DNA of 64,000 nucleotides from Sinomicrobium sp. (GCA_029266035.1 JAJUFH010000011.1:20180-84179); one strand, 5' to 3'. Positions 43,280 to 52,990 are shown, counted from the first letter of the stretch. Program-made: numbers and translations. The notes: generated from the letters alone by a model not told the origin.

Positions 43280-44275
43280 ATGCCTCCCAGTTTTATCCGC
43301 ATCACACTCACCTGTATTGCTTTTCTGCTATTATCCTGCCAGAAAGACATTCCCCATCCCGTACAGTTTTACCATTGGAAAAGTCAGATACAAATTGGCA
43401 AGACCGAAAAAGAGTACTTCGAGGCATTGGAGTCGGACAAACTCTATATGCGCTTTTTCGATGTAGATCTAGTTCAGGGAAATCCAGCGCCTGTATCTGT
43501 TGTCGAAGATTTTGATTCAAGAATACTGCAGGCCACTTATATTCCCGTAGTGTTTGTAACTAACCGAGCCATAAAAAGTGTCGGCTCTACCGGAGGAAAA
43601 ACACTCGCAGAAAACATCGACAAGCTTATCTCAAAGATGGCAGAAGACTACAAGCTGGATAATTTTGACGAAATACAAATCGACTGCGATTGGACAGCAA
43701 GTAGCAAAAATATGTATTTTGCCTTCCTGGAGCAGCTAAAAAAAATATCCGGAAAAAAAATAAGCTGTACGCTGCGTCTGCATCAGGTAAAGTACCGCGA
43801 GCGTACCGGAATTCCCCCGGCAGACAAGGTGTACCTAATGGCTTATGCCACCTCCAATCCTGTAGAAGACGACGGAAAAAATTCCATTCTCGACTTCGAT
43901 TTACTCAAAGACTACCTCAGTACTGTAGACAGCTACCCCTTAGACATGGATGTGGCTCTACCGATTTATTCGTGGGCGGTAGTAACCAATCACCTCGGCA
44001 AGTCTAAACTGATCAACGGCGTTTCGGAAAATGAGCTGCAATCGCCTGCCTTCCGCCAAACAGCTCCTCATACCTACGAGCTGACCGAGGATGTTTTTCT
44101 TAGAGGAATATACCTCAATAAAGGCTTCGACATAAGAGTAGAAGAAGTATCTCGCGAGCTACTGAAAGACACGAGATATTTTCTGGAATCAAAATTAAAC
44201 CGCCCTTACGATTATGTATACTACCACCTCGACAGTATTTTCCTCCGGCGGTTTACTCCGGATGATCTCCGCTAA
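43280..44275 (+). CDS. Predicted lipoprotein, unrecognised, barrel-like alpha/beta fold
   Basis: 331 residues with lipobox Cys20 (LLLSCQKDIPH). I do not recognise the family. Regular alternation of strands and helices (YMRFFDVDLVQGN, IPVVFVTNRAI, EIQIDCDWTASSKNMYF, VYLMAYATSNPVEDD, MDVALPIYSWAVVTNH) looks like a TIM-barrel related to glycoside hydrolases, with an acidic IDCDW motif where a catalytic strand would be. The ATG at 43280 was chosen because it starts the signal peptide; upstream starts are TTG. It lies 121 bases after the serine hydrolase and may be independent. A terminator follows six bases after the stop. Confidence 0.7.
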   Translation: MPPSFIRITLTCIAFLLLSCQKDIPHPVQFYHWKSQIQIGKTEKEYFEALESDKLYMRFFDVDLVQGNPAPVSVVEDFDSRILQATYIPVVFVTNRAIKSVGSTGGKTLAENIDKLISKMAEDYKLDNFDEIQIDCDWTASSKNMYFAFLEQLKKISGKKISCTLRLHQVKYRERTGIPPADKVYLMAYATSNPVEDDGKNSILDFDLLKDYLSTVDSYPLDMDVALPIYSWAVVTNHLGKSKLINGVSENELQSPAFRQTAPHTYELTEDVFLRGIYLNKGFDIRVEEVSRELLKDTRYFLESKLNRPYDYVYYHLDSIFLRRFTPDDLR

Positions 44276-44280
44276 AAATT

Positions 44281-44306
44281 AAAAATACTGGCTTTCCGGT
44301 ATTTTT
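44281..44306 (+). terminator. Rho-independent terminator after the lipoprotein gene
   Basis: AAAAATACTGG and CCGGTATTTTT pair over eleven positions (one G-U) with a four-base loop. The T run closes the stem. It separates the lipoprotein gene from the next gene. Confidence 0.8.
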
Positions 44307-44340
44307 ACTTTCTGAGATGAATAGTATCTTTACCTCATTG

Positions 44341-44360
44341 CACTCTGTAATTGAAGAGTG
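44341..44360. promoter_or_regulatory. Inverted repeat before the large solenoid-like gene
   Basis: CACTCT-N8-AGAGTG, six-base perfect arms, 40 bases before the ATG at 44400. It could be a leader hairpin or operator. Confidence 0.3.
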
Positions 44361-44399
44361 TAAAACACCCTACAATTATCGCATTTTAATCGCACTCTC

Positions 44400-46907
44400 A
44401 TGAACTTAAAACAATATTGGCAGCTCGCTCTCTGTATCGTATTCGCAGCAGTGTATTTCCCGTTAACCGCCAGCCCTCACCATCCTGAAATATCCTTTTG
44501 TGTCGGTGCATGGGGCGATGATGATATGTACTACAACCTCTTTGCCCAAGAAAGTATGGATGAGCCACAATACAGGGCTTTCCTCCTGTCTTACGACAAC
44601 AGATTTTACAGCGATGGACAATACCCTTTATCGAATACCAACGAAAACATAGAAGACTGGAAAAACTATTTACAAATTTCTTACCAAGATGCAGAATATC
44701 TGGTATTTAAAGCTGATAGGCAAGATTTGAGAGCGCTGACAAAAGGAATGAGTACAAAAGATGACAAACTCGCTTTTGCCAACAAAAATTTTGTGAAAAA
44801 GCACAAACAGGCTCTGCTTTACATTGCCTATGCCAAATACCTCGCTCCCTATATGGCAGTACAAGGCAATCGCAGCTATTCTTGGGGCAATACTCCCAAA
44901 CACAATGTGAGCGAATTGAAATACGATGCGGTAATCGGCACCTTGGAAAAAAGCTGGCATTTAGAGACCGACAAAGACCTCAAAATACGTTACGGATATC
45001 AGCTGGTTCGCTTTGCTCACTACAGCGAGCGCTACACCGAAGCCATCGATTATTTTAACGATTATGTGGCTTCGCTAAATTACAAGCCCATTATATACTA
45101 CTACGCCCTCGATCAAAAAGGAGGAGCCGAGAGAGCTCTCGGCAATTTTATGCAGGCTCATCACGACTTCTTTCGCTTCTTTACCCATACCAAAAACCGC
45201 AAAGAGCAGGCCTATACTTCTATGCTGGTAACCCGCGATTTGGATTTTGAAAAACTACTGTCAGAAGCAAAGACCACAAACGAGAAAAACGACCTATATA
45301 TGTTGTTGGGCTATCGCGATTTTAACAACCCTCTATCTTCCATACAAAAAATTATAGAAAACGACCCCAATGCCCCACAAGCCAAAGTACTAATGGCCAG
45401 AGCAGTAAACCAGCTCGAAAGAAACTATTTTCCGGTTGAATACAGCTGTCCGTACAATCACCCCGATTGCATGAAGAACAGAGATAGTTATCGCATTCCT
45501 CTAAACATAGAAGGCAACGACAACAGCTTTCTCGAAGAGACCTTGCGCATTTCTGAACGCCAATCGGAAAATCCGAACGTCAAAGAACAAGACTTCTGGA
45601 AGCTCACTTCTGCTTGGATTTATTTTATACAAAAAGACTACGGCAAATCGGCACTTGCCCTTGAAGAAATCTCTACAGATAGCGAGAGGCTGAGCGGTCA
45701 AAAAGACAAGCTCTCCGCACTGATCACCATCAGCAAACAGGAAAACATAAACTCCGACTTTGAAGTGCAACTGGCAGAAAAATTTGCCGCTGTGCTTCAG
45801 GAAGACAACTCAGAAAACAATTTTTATTTTCCGAATAACAACACTAGAAATTTCGTCATCGATATTCTAGCCAATCGCTATTTACTTCAAAAAGATTACG
45901 CCAAGGCCTTTTTGTTGCAAAACGACATCAGCCAATTAGAGTCCTATCCTCAACTCCTATTGCTCGAAGCCATTGAAAAGTTTTATCAGAAAAAGAACAA
46001 GAATACCTTCGAAAATATGCTCGCGGAAAACCTGAGTCCGAAGGTCTACGACGCCACCTCCAGAAAAATGGTAAAACAGTCAAATTTTGACGTAAAGAGC
46101 TATATTTCCAATATGAAGGGGAATATCTTTTTGAGACAGGGAGACACCAAAAAGGCAGCTTCTTTTTTTGAGGAAGTAGCCCCGAATTTTTACAATTTCA
46201 AAGGTTTTTCGCATATTCCATCAGAGGTTTTCGGGTACAACCGTATAGAGTGTTTTGAATGTGCCGACAACACAGTAATGCAAACAGATTATTTAGATGA
46301 TTTTGACGTCATCAAGCCTAACATGAACAAGAAAGAGCTAACCCGTGCCCTGATAACCTTGGAAAAAGCAGCCTCCGGCAAAGGAGATAAAGCCGCTAAG
46401 GCCGGTTATCTCTTGGGTAATTTCTATTTTAACACCTCTCTTATTGGTTATTACCGTCAGTTTCTAACCTACAGCGATAGCAATGCCAAGAATTATAAAT
46501 TTCACAACTACTACGGCTGGAACGAGCAATTTGACAGAACTGCTCCCGAATACCCACTGTATTACAAGAACTACGGCTGGAAATCGTGGTATTACGACGA
46601 TTTCGAAATTCCGCTGTCTTATCTGAATCTAGCTATGGAACAAACCACAGATGAAGAGCTCAAAGCGAGAATACTCTTTGCGGCCTCAAAATGTGAACAG
46701 GGCATTTTTTACAGTACTCAAACAGACGAGGATTTGAACAGTCTGAAAGATATGGAATACAGCAAAAGAAATGCTGCCAAAATGGAAATTAAAACTTCCA
46801 AATACCGATCTTATTTCAAACAGCTAAAAGCCTATGAGCACACCGACTTCTACCAAGAGGTAAAGACCTACTGCAAGTATTTCGACTATTTTACAACGAA
46901 TTATTGA
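44400..46907 (+). CDS. Large exported protein with helical repeat structure, unrecognised
   Basis: 835 residues with a signal peptide (hydrophobic segment about 9-25, ending near LTASP). The body is mainly helical with repeated TPR-like pairs, such as RYGYQLVRFAHYSERYTEAI and KMVKQSNFDVKSYISNMKGN, including clear alanine-rich helices. Aromatic-rich loops (GRW-like YGWNEQFDRTAPEYPLYYKN and YGWKSWYYDDF) near the C-terminus are striking. No enzyme motif was found. It may be a periplasmic scaffold. It lies 124 bases after the preceding lipoprotein with a terminator between, so it is its own unit. A palindromic terminator shared with the convergent gene follows. Confidence 0.75.
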   Translation: MNLKQYWQLALCIVFAAVYFPLTASPHHPEISFCVGAWGDDDMYYNLFAQESMDEPQYRAFLLSYDNRFYSDGQYPLSNTNENIEDWKNYLQISYQDAEYLVFKADRQDLRALTKGMSTKDDKLAFANKNFVKKHKQALLYIAYAKYLAPYMAVQGNRSYSWGNTPKHNVSELKYDAVIGTLEKSWHLETDKDLKIRYGYQLVRFAHYSERYTEAIDYFNDYVASLNYKPIIYYYALDQKGGAERALGNFMQAHHDFFRFFTHTKNRKEQAYTSMLVTRDLDFEKLLSEAKTTNEKNDLYMLLGYRDFNNPLSSIQKIIENDPNAPQAKVLMARAVNQLERNYFPVEYSCPYNHPDCMKNRDSYRIPLNIEGNDNSFLEETLRISERQSENPNVKEQDFWKLTSAWIYFIQKDYGKSALALEEISTDSERLSGQKDKLSALITISKQENINSDFEVQLAEKFAAVLQEDNSENNFYFPNNNTRNFVIDILANRYLLQKDYAKAFLLQNDISQLESYPQLLLLEAIEKFYQKKNKNTFENMLAENLSPKVYDATSRKMVKQSNFDVKSYISNMKGNIFLRQGDTKKAASFFEEVAPNFYNFKGFSHIPSEVFGYNRIECFECADNTVMQTDYLDDFDVIKPNMNKKELTRALITLEKAASGKGDKAAKAGYLLGNFYFNTSLIGYYRQFLTYSDSNAKNYKFHNYYGWNEQFDRTAPEYPLYYKNYGWKSWYYDDFEIPLSYLNLAMEQTTDEELKARILFAASKCEQGIFYSTQTDEDLNSLKDMEYSKRNAAKMEIKTSKYRSYFKQLKAYEHTDFYQEVKTYCKYFDYFTTNY

Positions 46908-46927
46908 TATGTAGTGACGAGATTTTT

Positions 46928-46951
46928 GCCTACTCCTACCTCTGAGTAGGC
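46928..46951. terminator. Bidirectional terminator between convergent genes
   Basis: GCCTACTC-N8-GAGTAGGC, eight perfect pairs, preceded by TTTTT on the left. It lies between the solenoid-like gene and the DUF4442 gene and overlaps the last base of the latter. Confidence 0.6.
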
Positions 46952-47406
46952 TATCGTTCTGATTTTACTCTTACCGTCCATTCAAAAGTAAAGACAGACA
47001 CCACATCTCCCTGTTGGTCTTTGCCCACAGACTTCATTTGGAAACTTTGCCCCTCTCCTGTTTCCAGGGTTTTTTGAAGAGCATCACCTATCAGATTTCC
47101 ATCGGTACAACTAAAGGTAATGCGCCCTCTTGCCTTTTTGGTAAAACTGGCTTGGTTGTGAGCTACGAGCATAGAAATGCGCTTGCCACTCTTCCTAATC
47201 GCAGCCATGACCAGCACGCCGGTAGACAGTTCGGCAGCCATGCCTTGCACTGCCCAAAACATAGAGTTGAAAGGGTTTTGATTGATCCATCTGTGACGCA
47301 CGCTTACCGTACAGCTCTGAGCATCGATATGCCTAACCCTAACCCCACACAACCAGGCAGAGGGTAATTTAAGCATTGTAAAAGTGTTTAGTTTTCGAGG
47401 AGTCAT
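46951..47406 (-). CDS. DUF4442 (hotdog-fold thioesterase-like) protein
   Basis: 151 residues. The fold is the hotdog type seen in acyl-CoA thioesterases and DUF4442, with NPFNSMFWAVQGMAAELSTG as the central helix and the conserved position for an active-site acidic residue, followed by the strand MLVAHNQASFTKKARGRITF. It may hydrolyse or bind acyl-thioesters; the substrate is unknown. The ATG at 47406 was chosen; the longer frame begins with TTG at 47436. Confidence 0.85.
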   Translation of the reverse strand: MTPRKLNTFTMLKLPSAWLCGVRVRHIDAQSCTVSVRHRWINQNPFNSMFWAVQGMAAELSTGVLVMAAIRKSGKRISMLVAHNQASFTKKARGRITFSCTDGNLIGDALQKTLETGEGQSFQMKSVGKDQQGDVVSVFTFEWTVRVKSER

Positions 47407-47571
47407 ATCGATAAATTGAAGTTGTTTATTACGCAAAATTTAAAGATACCATATCTACAAGACCAAATGTATTATACAATCTCACAGTTCTGAAGCCCTG
47501 TCGATAATATCCTACAAGGTATTAAATTATCTCGAACCGAAAGTCATTCCCTTCAAATACTTTCAGTCTGT

Positions 47572-48792
47572 TTATCTATCCTTGCTCCACAAAAAACGGT
47601 AAAAGCACATCACAACCAGCAGCGCTATTATTCCCTGTATCAGCAAACTTGACGGAGCACCTATATGTTCAGACAAGCTACCGATAAGCAATCCGCCCAA
47701 AGGCATCATACCAAAGGCAGCCATCGCTTGATAACTCATGGCTCTTCCCCTCATTTCTGGTTTAGATTTGGTCTGTACCAGTATATTGCACACTGTAGTC
47801 TGTGCCATAGCTCCAAAACCGATAAGAACGGCAAAAAACAAGACCACATAAAGCTGATCTATCTGAGAAAATAAGATCAACGACAGTCCGAGTATCACTG
47901 TATTTACCGTCAGTATTCGCTTTAAGCTACTCCCCTCCCTAAGGGAAGCCAGGAAAAACGCTCCCGAAATAGCTCCCAAACCAATAAATCCCATAATATA
48001 ACCATAGGTTGTAGCATCTCCCTCAAAAATCACTTTAGCAAATACCGGAAGTAAGGTGCGATATGGCAATACAAAAAGACTCATCAGTGTAAGCATCAGC
48101 AAGGGCAATCCGATTTCGGGGGTTTTATAGAGATACAAAAATCCATCACGAAGCTCTTTCCCTACCTTTTCTTTTGGAGGTTTACGCGGTTGTGGTGGAA
48201 GTTTCATCAGCGAAAGGCAGACGAGAATCGCTACAAAACTCAAAGCATTAATCAAAAAGCAAGTCCCAGCTCCCCATTTAGCAAGCACTATACCCGCCAG
48301 TGCAGGTCCCACCATCTTGGCTAGGTTGGTCAACGACGAATTCAGAGACAGTGCATTCGGCAAATCTTCCGGCTCGTTGACCATTTCGTGTACCAAAGGC
48401 TGCCGAGCGGGAACGTCGAAGGCATTGATAGTTCCCAACATCGTACTGAGCACAAGGAGTACCCATACCGAATCGTGTCCTGTATAGGTCACCACTGTGA
48501 GGATCACCGCCTGTACCATAGAAAGTGATTGTGTGAGCAGCATCAATTTATAGCGGTTGTAGCGATCGGATACTATACCGCCCAGAGCGGAAAAAAGAAA
48601 AGACGGAAACTGTTCGGCAAACAAGGTGAGTCCTAGCATAAAGGGAGAATGCGTTATACTGTAAACCACCCAAATCACAGCAGTCCGCTGCATCCACATC
48701 CCCATACGGGAAATGGATTGCCCGGTAAAAAACAAGGCGTAATTGCGATTTCGGAAAGCGCGAAAAGTAGTGCTCTTTAAAGATAAGGGCAT
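47572..48792 (-). CDS. MFS transporter (MFS_3/EntS-like exporter family)
   Basis: 406 residues with twelve membrane helices. It starts MPLSLKSTTFRAFRNRNYAL, typical of the EntS/MFS_3 branch, and contains GGIVSDRYNRYKLMLLTQ (loop 2-3 motif A), NAFDVPARQPLVHEMV and MRGRAMSYQAMAAFGMMPLG. This branch exports small molecules such as siderophores; no siderophore synthesis genes are near. The ATG at 48792 was preferred over an upstream start at 48918; a -7 box lies between them. The next gene to the right is divergent. Confidence 0.9.
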   Translation of the reverse strand: MPLSLKSTTFRAFRNRNYALFFTGQSISRMGMWMQRTAVIWVVYSITHSPFMLGLTLFAEQFPSFLFSALGGIVSDRYNRYKLMLLTQSLSMVQAVILTVVTYTGHDSVWVLLVLSTMLGTINAFDVPARQPLVHEMVNEPEDLPNALSLNSSLTNLAKMVGPALAGIVLAKWGAGTCFLINALSFVAILVCLSLMKLPPQPRKPPKEKVGKELRDGFLYLYKTPEIGLPLLMLTLMSLFVLPYRTLLPVFAKVIFEGDATTYGYIMGFIGLGAISGAFFLASLREGSSLKRILTVNTVILGLSLILFSQIDQLYVVLFFAVLIGFGAMAQTTVCNILVQTKSKPEMRGRAMSYQAMAAFGMMPLGGLLIGSLSEHIGAPSSLLIQGIIALLVVMCFYRFLWSKDR

Positions 48793-48842
48793 ATAAACTA
48801 ATTTACATTTTACTTTATGAATACGAAGTGGGAAAGCATTTG

Positions 48843-48850
48843 CAAAGTTA
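48843..48850 (-). promoter_or_regulatory. -7 box of the MFS exporter
   Basis: The reverse strand reads TAACTTTG, 50 bases before the ATG at 48792. Confidence 0.45.
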
Positions 48851-48911
48851 ATCATATCCTGACAATCTACTCTTTTAAAAGTTAAATTTATGTTAATAAA
48901 CAGTACTATGT

Positions 48912-48949
48912 TTTGCATAATACCTTCTTTTAAACATATATTTGCATAA
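48912..48949 (+). promoter_or_regulatory. padR-pspC promoter with a repeated TTTGCATAA word
   Basis: TATATTTG at 48937-48944 is a strong -7 box, and TTTG at 48912-48915 lies 21 bases before it as a -33 box. The nine-base word TTTGCATAA occurs at 48912-48920 and again at 48941-48949, 29 bases apart, once on each element. It may be a binding site for the PadR protein encoded next. Confidence 0.55.
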
Positions 48950-49017
48950 GAAAGTATCTATCATCACATCGTTCATCCATCAAAAAGCGAACAGTTTAAT
49001 TAAAGCATTATGAACTC

Positions 49018-49362
49018 ATGAAGATCGAAAACACCAAGGCACAGATGCGCAAGGGAGTTCTAGAATACTGCATTTTGTCGATTCTCCGGGACAAGGACAA
49101 ATATGCTTCGGAAATACTGGAAACGCTAAAAGACGCAAAAATGCTGGTTGTAGAGGGTACGATTTACCCTCTGCTCACCAGGCTTAAAAATGCCGGACTG
49201 CTACAATACCGTTGGGAAGAATCTACTTCCGGTCCGCCTCGAAAATACTATGCCCTTACCGACACGGGCAAACTGTTTTTAAACGAGCTCTCTTCCACTT
49301 GGGAGGAATTGCACAATGCAGTAACTATTGTAACAAGCCAAAAATCATCAAATCATGAATAA
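49018..49362 (+). CDS. PadR-family transcriptional regulator
   Basis: 114 residues with the winged helix of PadR: EYCILSILRDKDKYASEILE, then VVEGTIYPLLTRLKNAGLLQ and ESTSGPPRKYYALTDTGK. It probably represses its own operon until a membrane stress or ligand signal. Its 3' end overlaps the PspC-domain gene by eight bases, so the two are co-translated. Confidence 0.94.
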   Translation: MKIENTKAQMRKGVLEYCILSILRDKDKYASEILETLKDAKMLVVEGTIYPLLTRLKNAGLLQYRWEESTSGPPRKYYALTDTGKLFLNELSSTWEELHNAVTIVTSQKSSNHE

Positions 49363-51079
49363 GACGACCAATATAAATCTGGGCGGACTCTTTTTTCACA
49401 TAGACGAAGATGCCTATACCAGACTACGCGACTATCTTCAGACTATAAAACACTCATTTACCGATTCGCAGGGTCGCGACGAAATCATTGCCGATATCGA
49501 GGCTCGCATAGCCGAACTTTTCAGCGAAAAGATAAGTCATGAAAGGCAGGTAATAGGGCTGACTGAGGTTGAGAATATAATCGCTATAATGGGAGAACCG
49601 GAAGACTACCTTGTAGACGAAGAGATCTTTGAAGACGAACCGCAGTCACAAACACCCCCCAAAGATCACCATCAATCTCCAAAATCGCCTAAAAAACTGT
49701 TCCGAGATCCGGACGACAAATACATAGGCGGAGTATCTTCAGGACTCGGGCATTATATCGGGGTAGATGCTCTGTGGATACGACTACTGTGGATATTTCT
49801 CATCGTGGCTGGCTTTGGGGCAGGTATCGTTATCTATGTACTGTTGTGGATATTGATACCGGAAGCCATTACCACCTCTCAAAAACTGGCCATGAAGGGA
49901 GAACCGGTAAACATCAGCAATATAGAAAAGAAAGTACGTGAAGGTTTTGAAGAGGTCTCAGAAAAGGTCAGGAATGTCGATTACCAAAAGGTGGGCAACA
50001 AGGTAAAATCGGGGAGCAGTAGCTTTTTTGACTTCCTCGGTAAACTCATGACTGCTCTCTTCGATATCTTTGGTAAATTTATAGGTATTCTACTGGTCTT
50101 TATCGCTGCAAGTACGCTTATCGGACTGTTTACGGGCTTTATCGCTGCCTTTGTATCCATATTTTCAGACAGCGAATGGGCGCACTATATGGAAATTGGC
50201 AATAGTTCTGGAATACCTATCTGGGCAATATCGCTCACTGTACTGTTTGCCGTAGGTATACCGTTCTTCCTGCTCTTTCGACTCGGAATGAAAATTCTTG
50301 TAGACGATTTGAGATCGATAGGCAACACTACAAAATACGTTTTATTGGGGCTATGGATACTCTCTACTATCGCACTGATTGTTTTTGGTATTCGCCAAGC
50401 TACGGCCCAGGCCTATGAAGGAAGTATAGTCGAAAAAAAGCCACTGTCTATAAGTGCGACAGATACCCTTTATTTTAAAAATGAAATATCCGAAATTCCC
50501 GGCAATCGCTTTTACAACAGCAGTGTAGATAAAATTGTACTGAACGGCAAACAGAAACTCTATATTGAAAATGTAATTTTCGATTTTGTTCCTTCGGAAG
50601 ACTCCCTCGCCTTTCTCAATATTGAAAAAGAAGCCGAAAGCAGCAGCTTCCACAAGGCAAGGGAAGAAGCGTCCAGAATTGATTACGACTTCAGCACCGA
50701 GAAAAATACTGTTTTCCTGCGCAATTACGCACTGGTCGATTACCAAAATAAATTCCGCGGTCAGGAAGTACACGTGGGTGTTTCGCTACCCGAAGCTACG
50801 GTATTCTTTATAGATCCACACAGCGATATTCGCATCGGGTACGAAACCCGAGAGCGAACTGGCTTATACGCTTCCAACCTCAAAGGGCACTATTGGAAGG
50901 TGGAAAGTGGAAAACTCCGATGCTTGGACTGCGAAAAAATATTGGAAACCGACAAAACACAGCCAGATGATATAAAAATCGATTCGACTGGTATCGATAT
51001 CAACCTACAGAATACAGGCAGTGAAAATGTAAAAGTAAAAATTGACAAACACGGAATCGAAGTAAAAACAGGAAGCTGA
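49355..51079 (+). CDS. PspC domain-containing membrane protein
   Basis: 574 residues. A cytoplasmic acidic N-terminal region (1-105) comes first. The PspC domain (about 110-170) has LFRDPDDKYIGGVSSGLGHY and a tandem membrane helix around LWIFLIVAGFGAGIVIYVLL. Further membrane helices lie near 240-280 and 290-320, and a beta-rich periplasmic tail makes up the last 220 residues. It should monitor envelope stress. In Bacteroidota, a PadR plus PspC pair is a common two-gene unit. Confidence 0.9.
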   Translation: MNKTTNINLGGLFFHIDEDAYTRLRDYLQTIKHSFTDSQGRDEIIADIEARIAELFSEKISHERQVIGLTEVENIIAIMGEPEDYLVDEEIFEDEPQSQTPPKDHHQSPKSPKKLFRDPDDKYIGGVSSGLGHYIGVDALWIRLLWIFLIVAGFGAGIVIYVLLWILIPEAITTSQKLAMKGEPVNISNIEKKVREGFEEVSEKVRNVDYQKVGNKVKSGSSSFFDFLGKLMTALFDIFGKFIGILLVFIAASTLIGLFTGFIAAFVSIFSDSEWAHYMEIGNSSGIPIWAISLTVLFAVGIPFFLLFRLGMKILVDDLRSIGNTTKYVLLGLWILSTIALIVFGIRQATAQAYEGSIVEKKPLSISATDTLYFKNEISEIPGNRFYNSSVDKIVLNGKQKLYIENVIFDFVPSEDSLAFLNIEKEAESSSFHKAREEASRIDYDFSTEKNTVFLRNYALVDYQNKFRGQEVHVGVSLPEATVFFIDPHSDIRIGYETRERTGLYASNLKGHYWKVESGKLRCLDCEKILETDKTQPDDIKIDSTGIDINLQNTGSENVKVKIDKHGIEVKTGS

Positions 51080-51400
51080 TTTTGTAATCTGCCGGACTAA
51101 AACCACAGGTCGGCAAGAGATTATTGTGACCTTAAAACCAAACGGTACAACTTTGTGCTACATTTTAGAGCACAACAGTATTTGAAAAATGATATAAAAC
51201 CTTAATCAAAAAAACTTGTATTGTGATCGCATTGCTAAAACTACTCCTCGCTACAATTCTAACAATCCTATTGTCTTCCCCCGAAGTGCGAACTTCCGTA
51301 CATTCGTCAATCCAAACAGAATACTCTCCCGGCTCTGACAAGTGTATTGACCAAACAAAGAGCCATTGTATTCAGGCAGAATCAAAGGTCGAATCACAAA
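51080..51400. other. 321-base spacer with one weak open frame
   Basis: Between the pspC-domain gene and the convergent lnt. No terminator-grade hairpin was found. A GTG-start frame from 51223 to 51537 begins with a hydrophobic leader (MIALLKLLLATILTILLSS) but runs 137 bases into antisense lnt sequence and has no recognised domain. Confidence 0.5.
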
Positions 51401-51537
51401 CTACAAGCTACTCCTTTTTTTCTTTCCTATACCGTACAACACCAACAAACCGGCAAGCAGTACAGACACACGGGCTATCAGATCGCCATAACGAACATAA
51501 AAAGTCTTTTCTTCATTCAAACTCAGCTCGCCTTTAA
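51223..51537 (+). CDS. Possible small exported peptide, doubtful
   Basis: 104 codons from a GTG. The first 19 residues look like a signal peptide, but the downstream composition (serine-, threonine- and glutamine-rich, ending on sequence antisense to lnt) is what random reading through a reverse-strand gene gives. Either a short secreted peptide or an artefact. I lean to artefact. Confidence 0.2.
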   Translation: MIALLKLLLATILTILLSSPEVRTSVHSSIQTEYSPGSDKCIDQTKSHCIQAESKVESQTTSYSFFSFLYRTTPTNRQAVQTHGLSDRHNEHKKSFLHSNSARL

Positions 51538-52990
51538 GCGCGCCTTCCTCTCCATAGGCAAGGGTTTGCAACACATCTCCCCGAGGGTTGATAAATGCCG
51601 AAATCCCTGTATTGGCCGAACGCGCTACACTTCTCCTGGTTTCTATTGCTCTCAATCGAGCGTAGCTCAGGTGTTGTTTATGCCCCTGCGAATTGCTCCA
51701 CCATCCGTCGTTGGTAATTACAGCGAGAAAATCGGCATCTTTTCGCACATAACCGGCAACGTATTCGCCGTAAATCGACTCATAGCAGATAATAGGTGCC
51801 ACAATCCCGGCTCCCCCCTTAAAAACTGAAGGCTCAACTTGTGTGGCTCGGGAAACTACGGTACCTCCTAGGTTGATCATGACATTGCCCAATAGAGGTT
51901 CAATTATTTCCTTGAAGGGAAGGTTCTCTACCCCTACCACGAGTTTTGATTTGATATACACCGGCATATTGGCTGTATTGTCTATCTGTACAGCTGCGTT
52001 GTAAGCATCAAACCACCCTCCCCTGATGCTGTTGGCTGTAGGCGTGGGCTTGTTTACACTGCGATACTGCCTGTAAAAGTCGGCACCTGTAATAAACTTC
52101 AGTCCTGGATATTTGCGAGGGAGCTTTTGTAATATGCGCGCAGCAAGTGAATGTGCAAAACGGTCTATATCGGCACCGGCAGACAAGGCCGTTTCGGGTG
52201 CAAGAACATAGTCGGTGTCAGCATCGACGTATTCCGAAGCCAATTTAACCAACTTGGTAGCCATAGCCGAGTTATCGATCTCGTACTTTTCGCTATAGGG
52301 GTCTATATTGGGCTGTAATACCACCGCCTCAACACTCTTCCCCGAACTTTTGTAACTGTCGTACATAAAGAGAGAGACAATAATCGGAAGCGCTATGAGG
52401 AGTACATTTTTACCCACTCCCCTTGCCAATCGCTTCTTATTGCCGGTTTTTCGGAATGACCATATTGCTGCAAATAGCCCTATATTTACCATCCATATCC
52501 ATAAACTTCCTCCAAATATACCCGTGTATTCGTACCACTGCACCCAGGCAGGGTGTTCTGAAAAGGCATTGCCCAGATTTAACCAAGGCCAGGAAAAATC
52601 CCAATTGAGATGAAACTTCTCAAAAGAAATCCACAGTGCAGGCAGAAAGACGAGGTGAATTCGCGGCGGTAACTTTCGGGCCAGAAGGTGATAACCCCAG
52701 AATACTACTGTCATCAACAGCGAATTGACCAGAATGGCAAAAAACATTCCGAATGCTGTAGAATACCATATCCACCAGGTGGTGATTGCATTCCATACTA
52801 AAAAAGCGAGATAGGCATTTCTAAACACCTTCAATCCTTTTCTCCTGCTGTGAGACAGCCTTATATTTCGCTCGACTATCAATAGGGGAACAAAAGCCAC
52901 AAAAAGCAAAATCGGAATACCGTACACCGGCCATCCAGCCGCAAGTAATAGCCCTGAAGCAAGGGCCAAGAGTAAATTATTTCTTGTCAT
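51401..52990 (-). CDS. lnt: Apolipoprotein N-acyltransferase
   Basis: 529 residues. Eight or so membrane helices fill the first 210 residues, followed by the nitrilase-like periplasmic domain. The catalytic triad is visible as VLAPETALSAG (glutamate), IKSKLVVGVENLPFKEI (lysine and second glutamate) and PIICYESIYGEYV (cysteine). It adds the third acyl chain to lipoproteins, which fits the many lipoproteins in this window. The start at 52990 gives MTRNNLLLALASG; the longer frame from 53053 is not supported. Confidence 0.95.
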   Translation of the reverse strand: MTRNNLLLALASGLLLAAGWPVYGIPILLFVAFVPLLIVERNIRLSHSRRKGLKVFRNAYLAFLVWNAITTWWIWYSTAFGMFFAILVNSLLMTVVFWGYHLLARKLPPRIHLVFLPALWISFEKFHLNWDFSWPWLNLGNAFSEHPAWVQWYEYTGIFGGSLWIWMVNIGLFAAIWSFRKTGNKKRLARGVGKNVLLIALPIIVSLFMYDSYKSSGKSVEAVVLQPNIDPYSEKYEIDNSAMATKLVKLASEYVDADTDYVLAPETALSAGADIDRFAHSLAARILQKLPRKYPGLKFITGADFYRQYRSVNKPTPTANSIRGGWFDAYNAAVQIDNTANMPVYIKSKLVVGVENLPFKEIIEPLLGNVMINLGGTVVSRATQVEPSVFKGGAGIVAPIICYESIYGEYVAGYVRKDADFLAVITNDGWWSNSQGHKQHLSYARLRAIETRRSVARSANTGISAFINPRGDVLQTLAYGEEGALKGELSLNEEKTFYVRYGDLIARVSVLLAGLLVLYGIGKKKRSSL

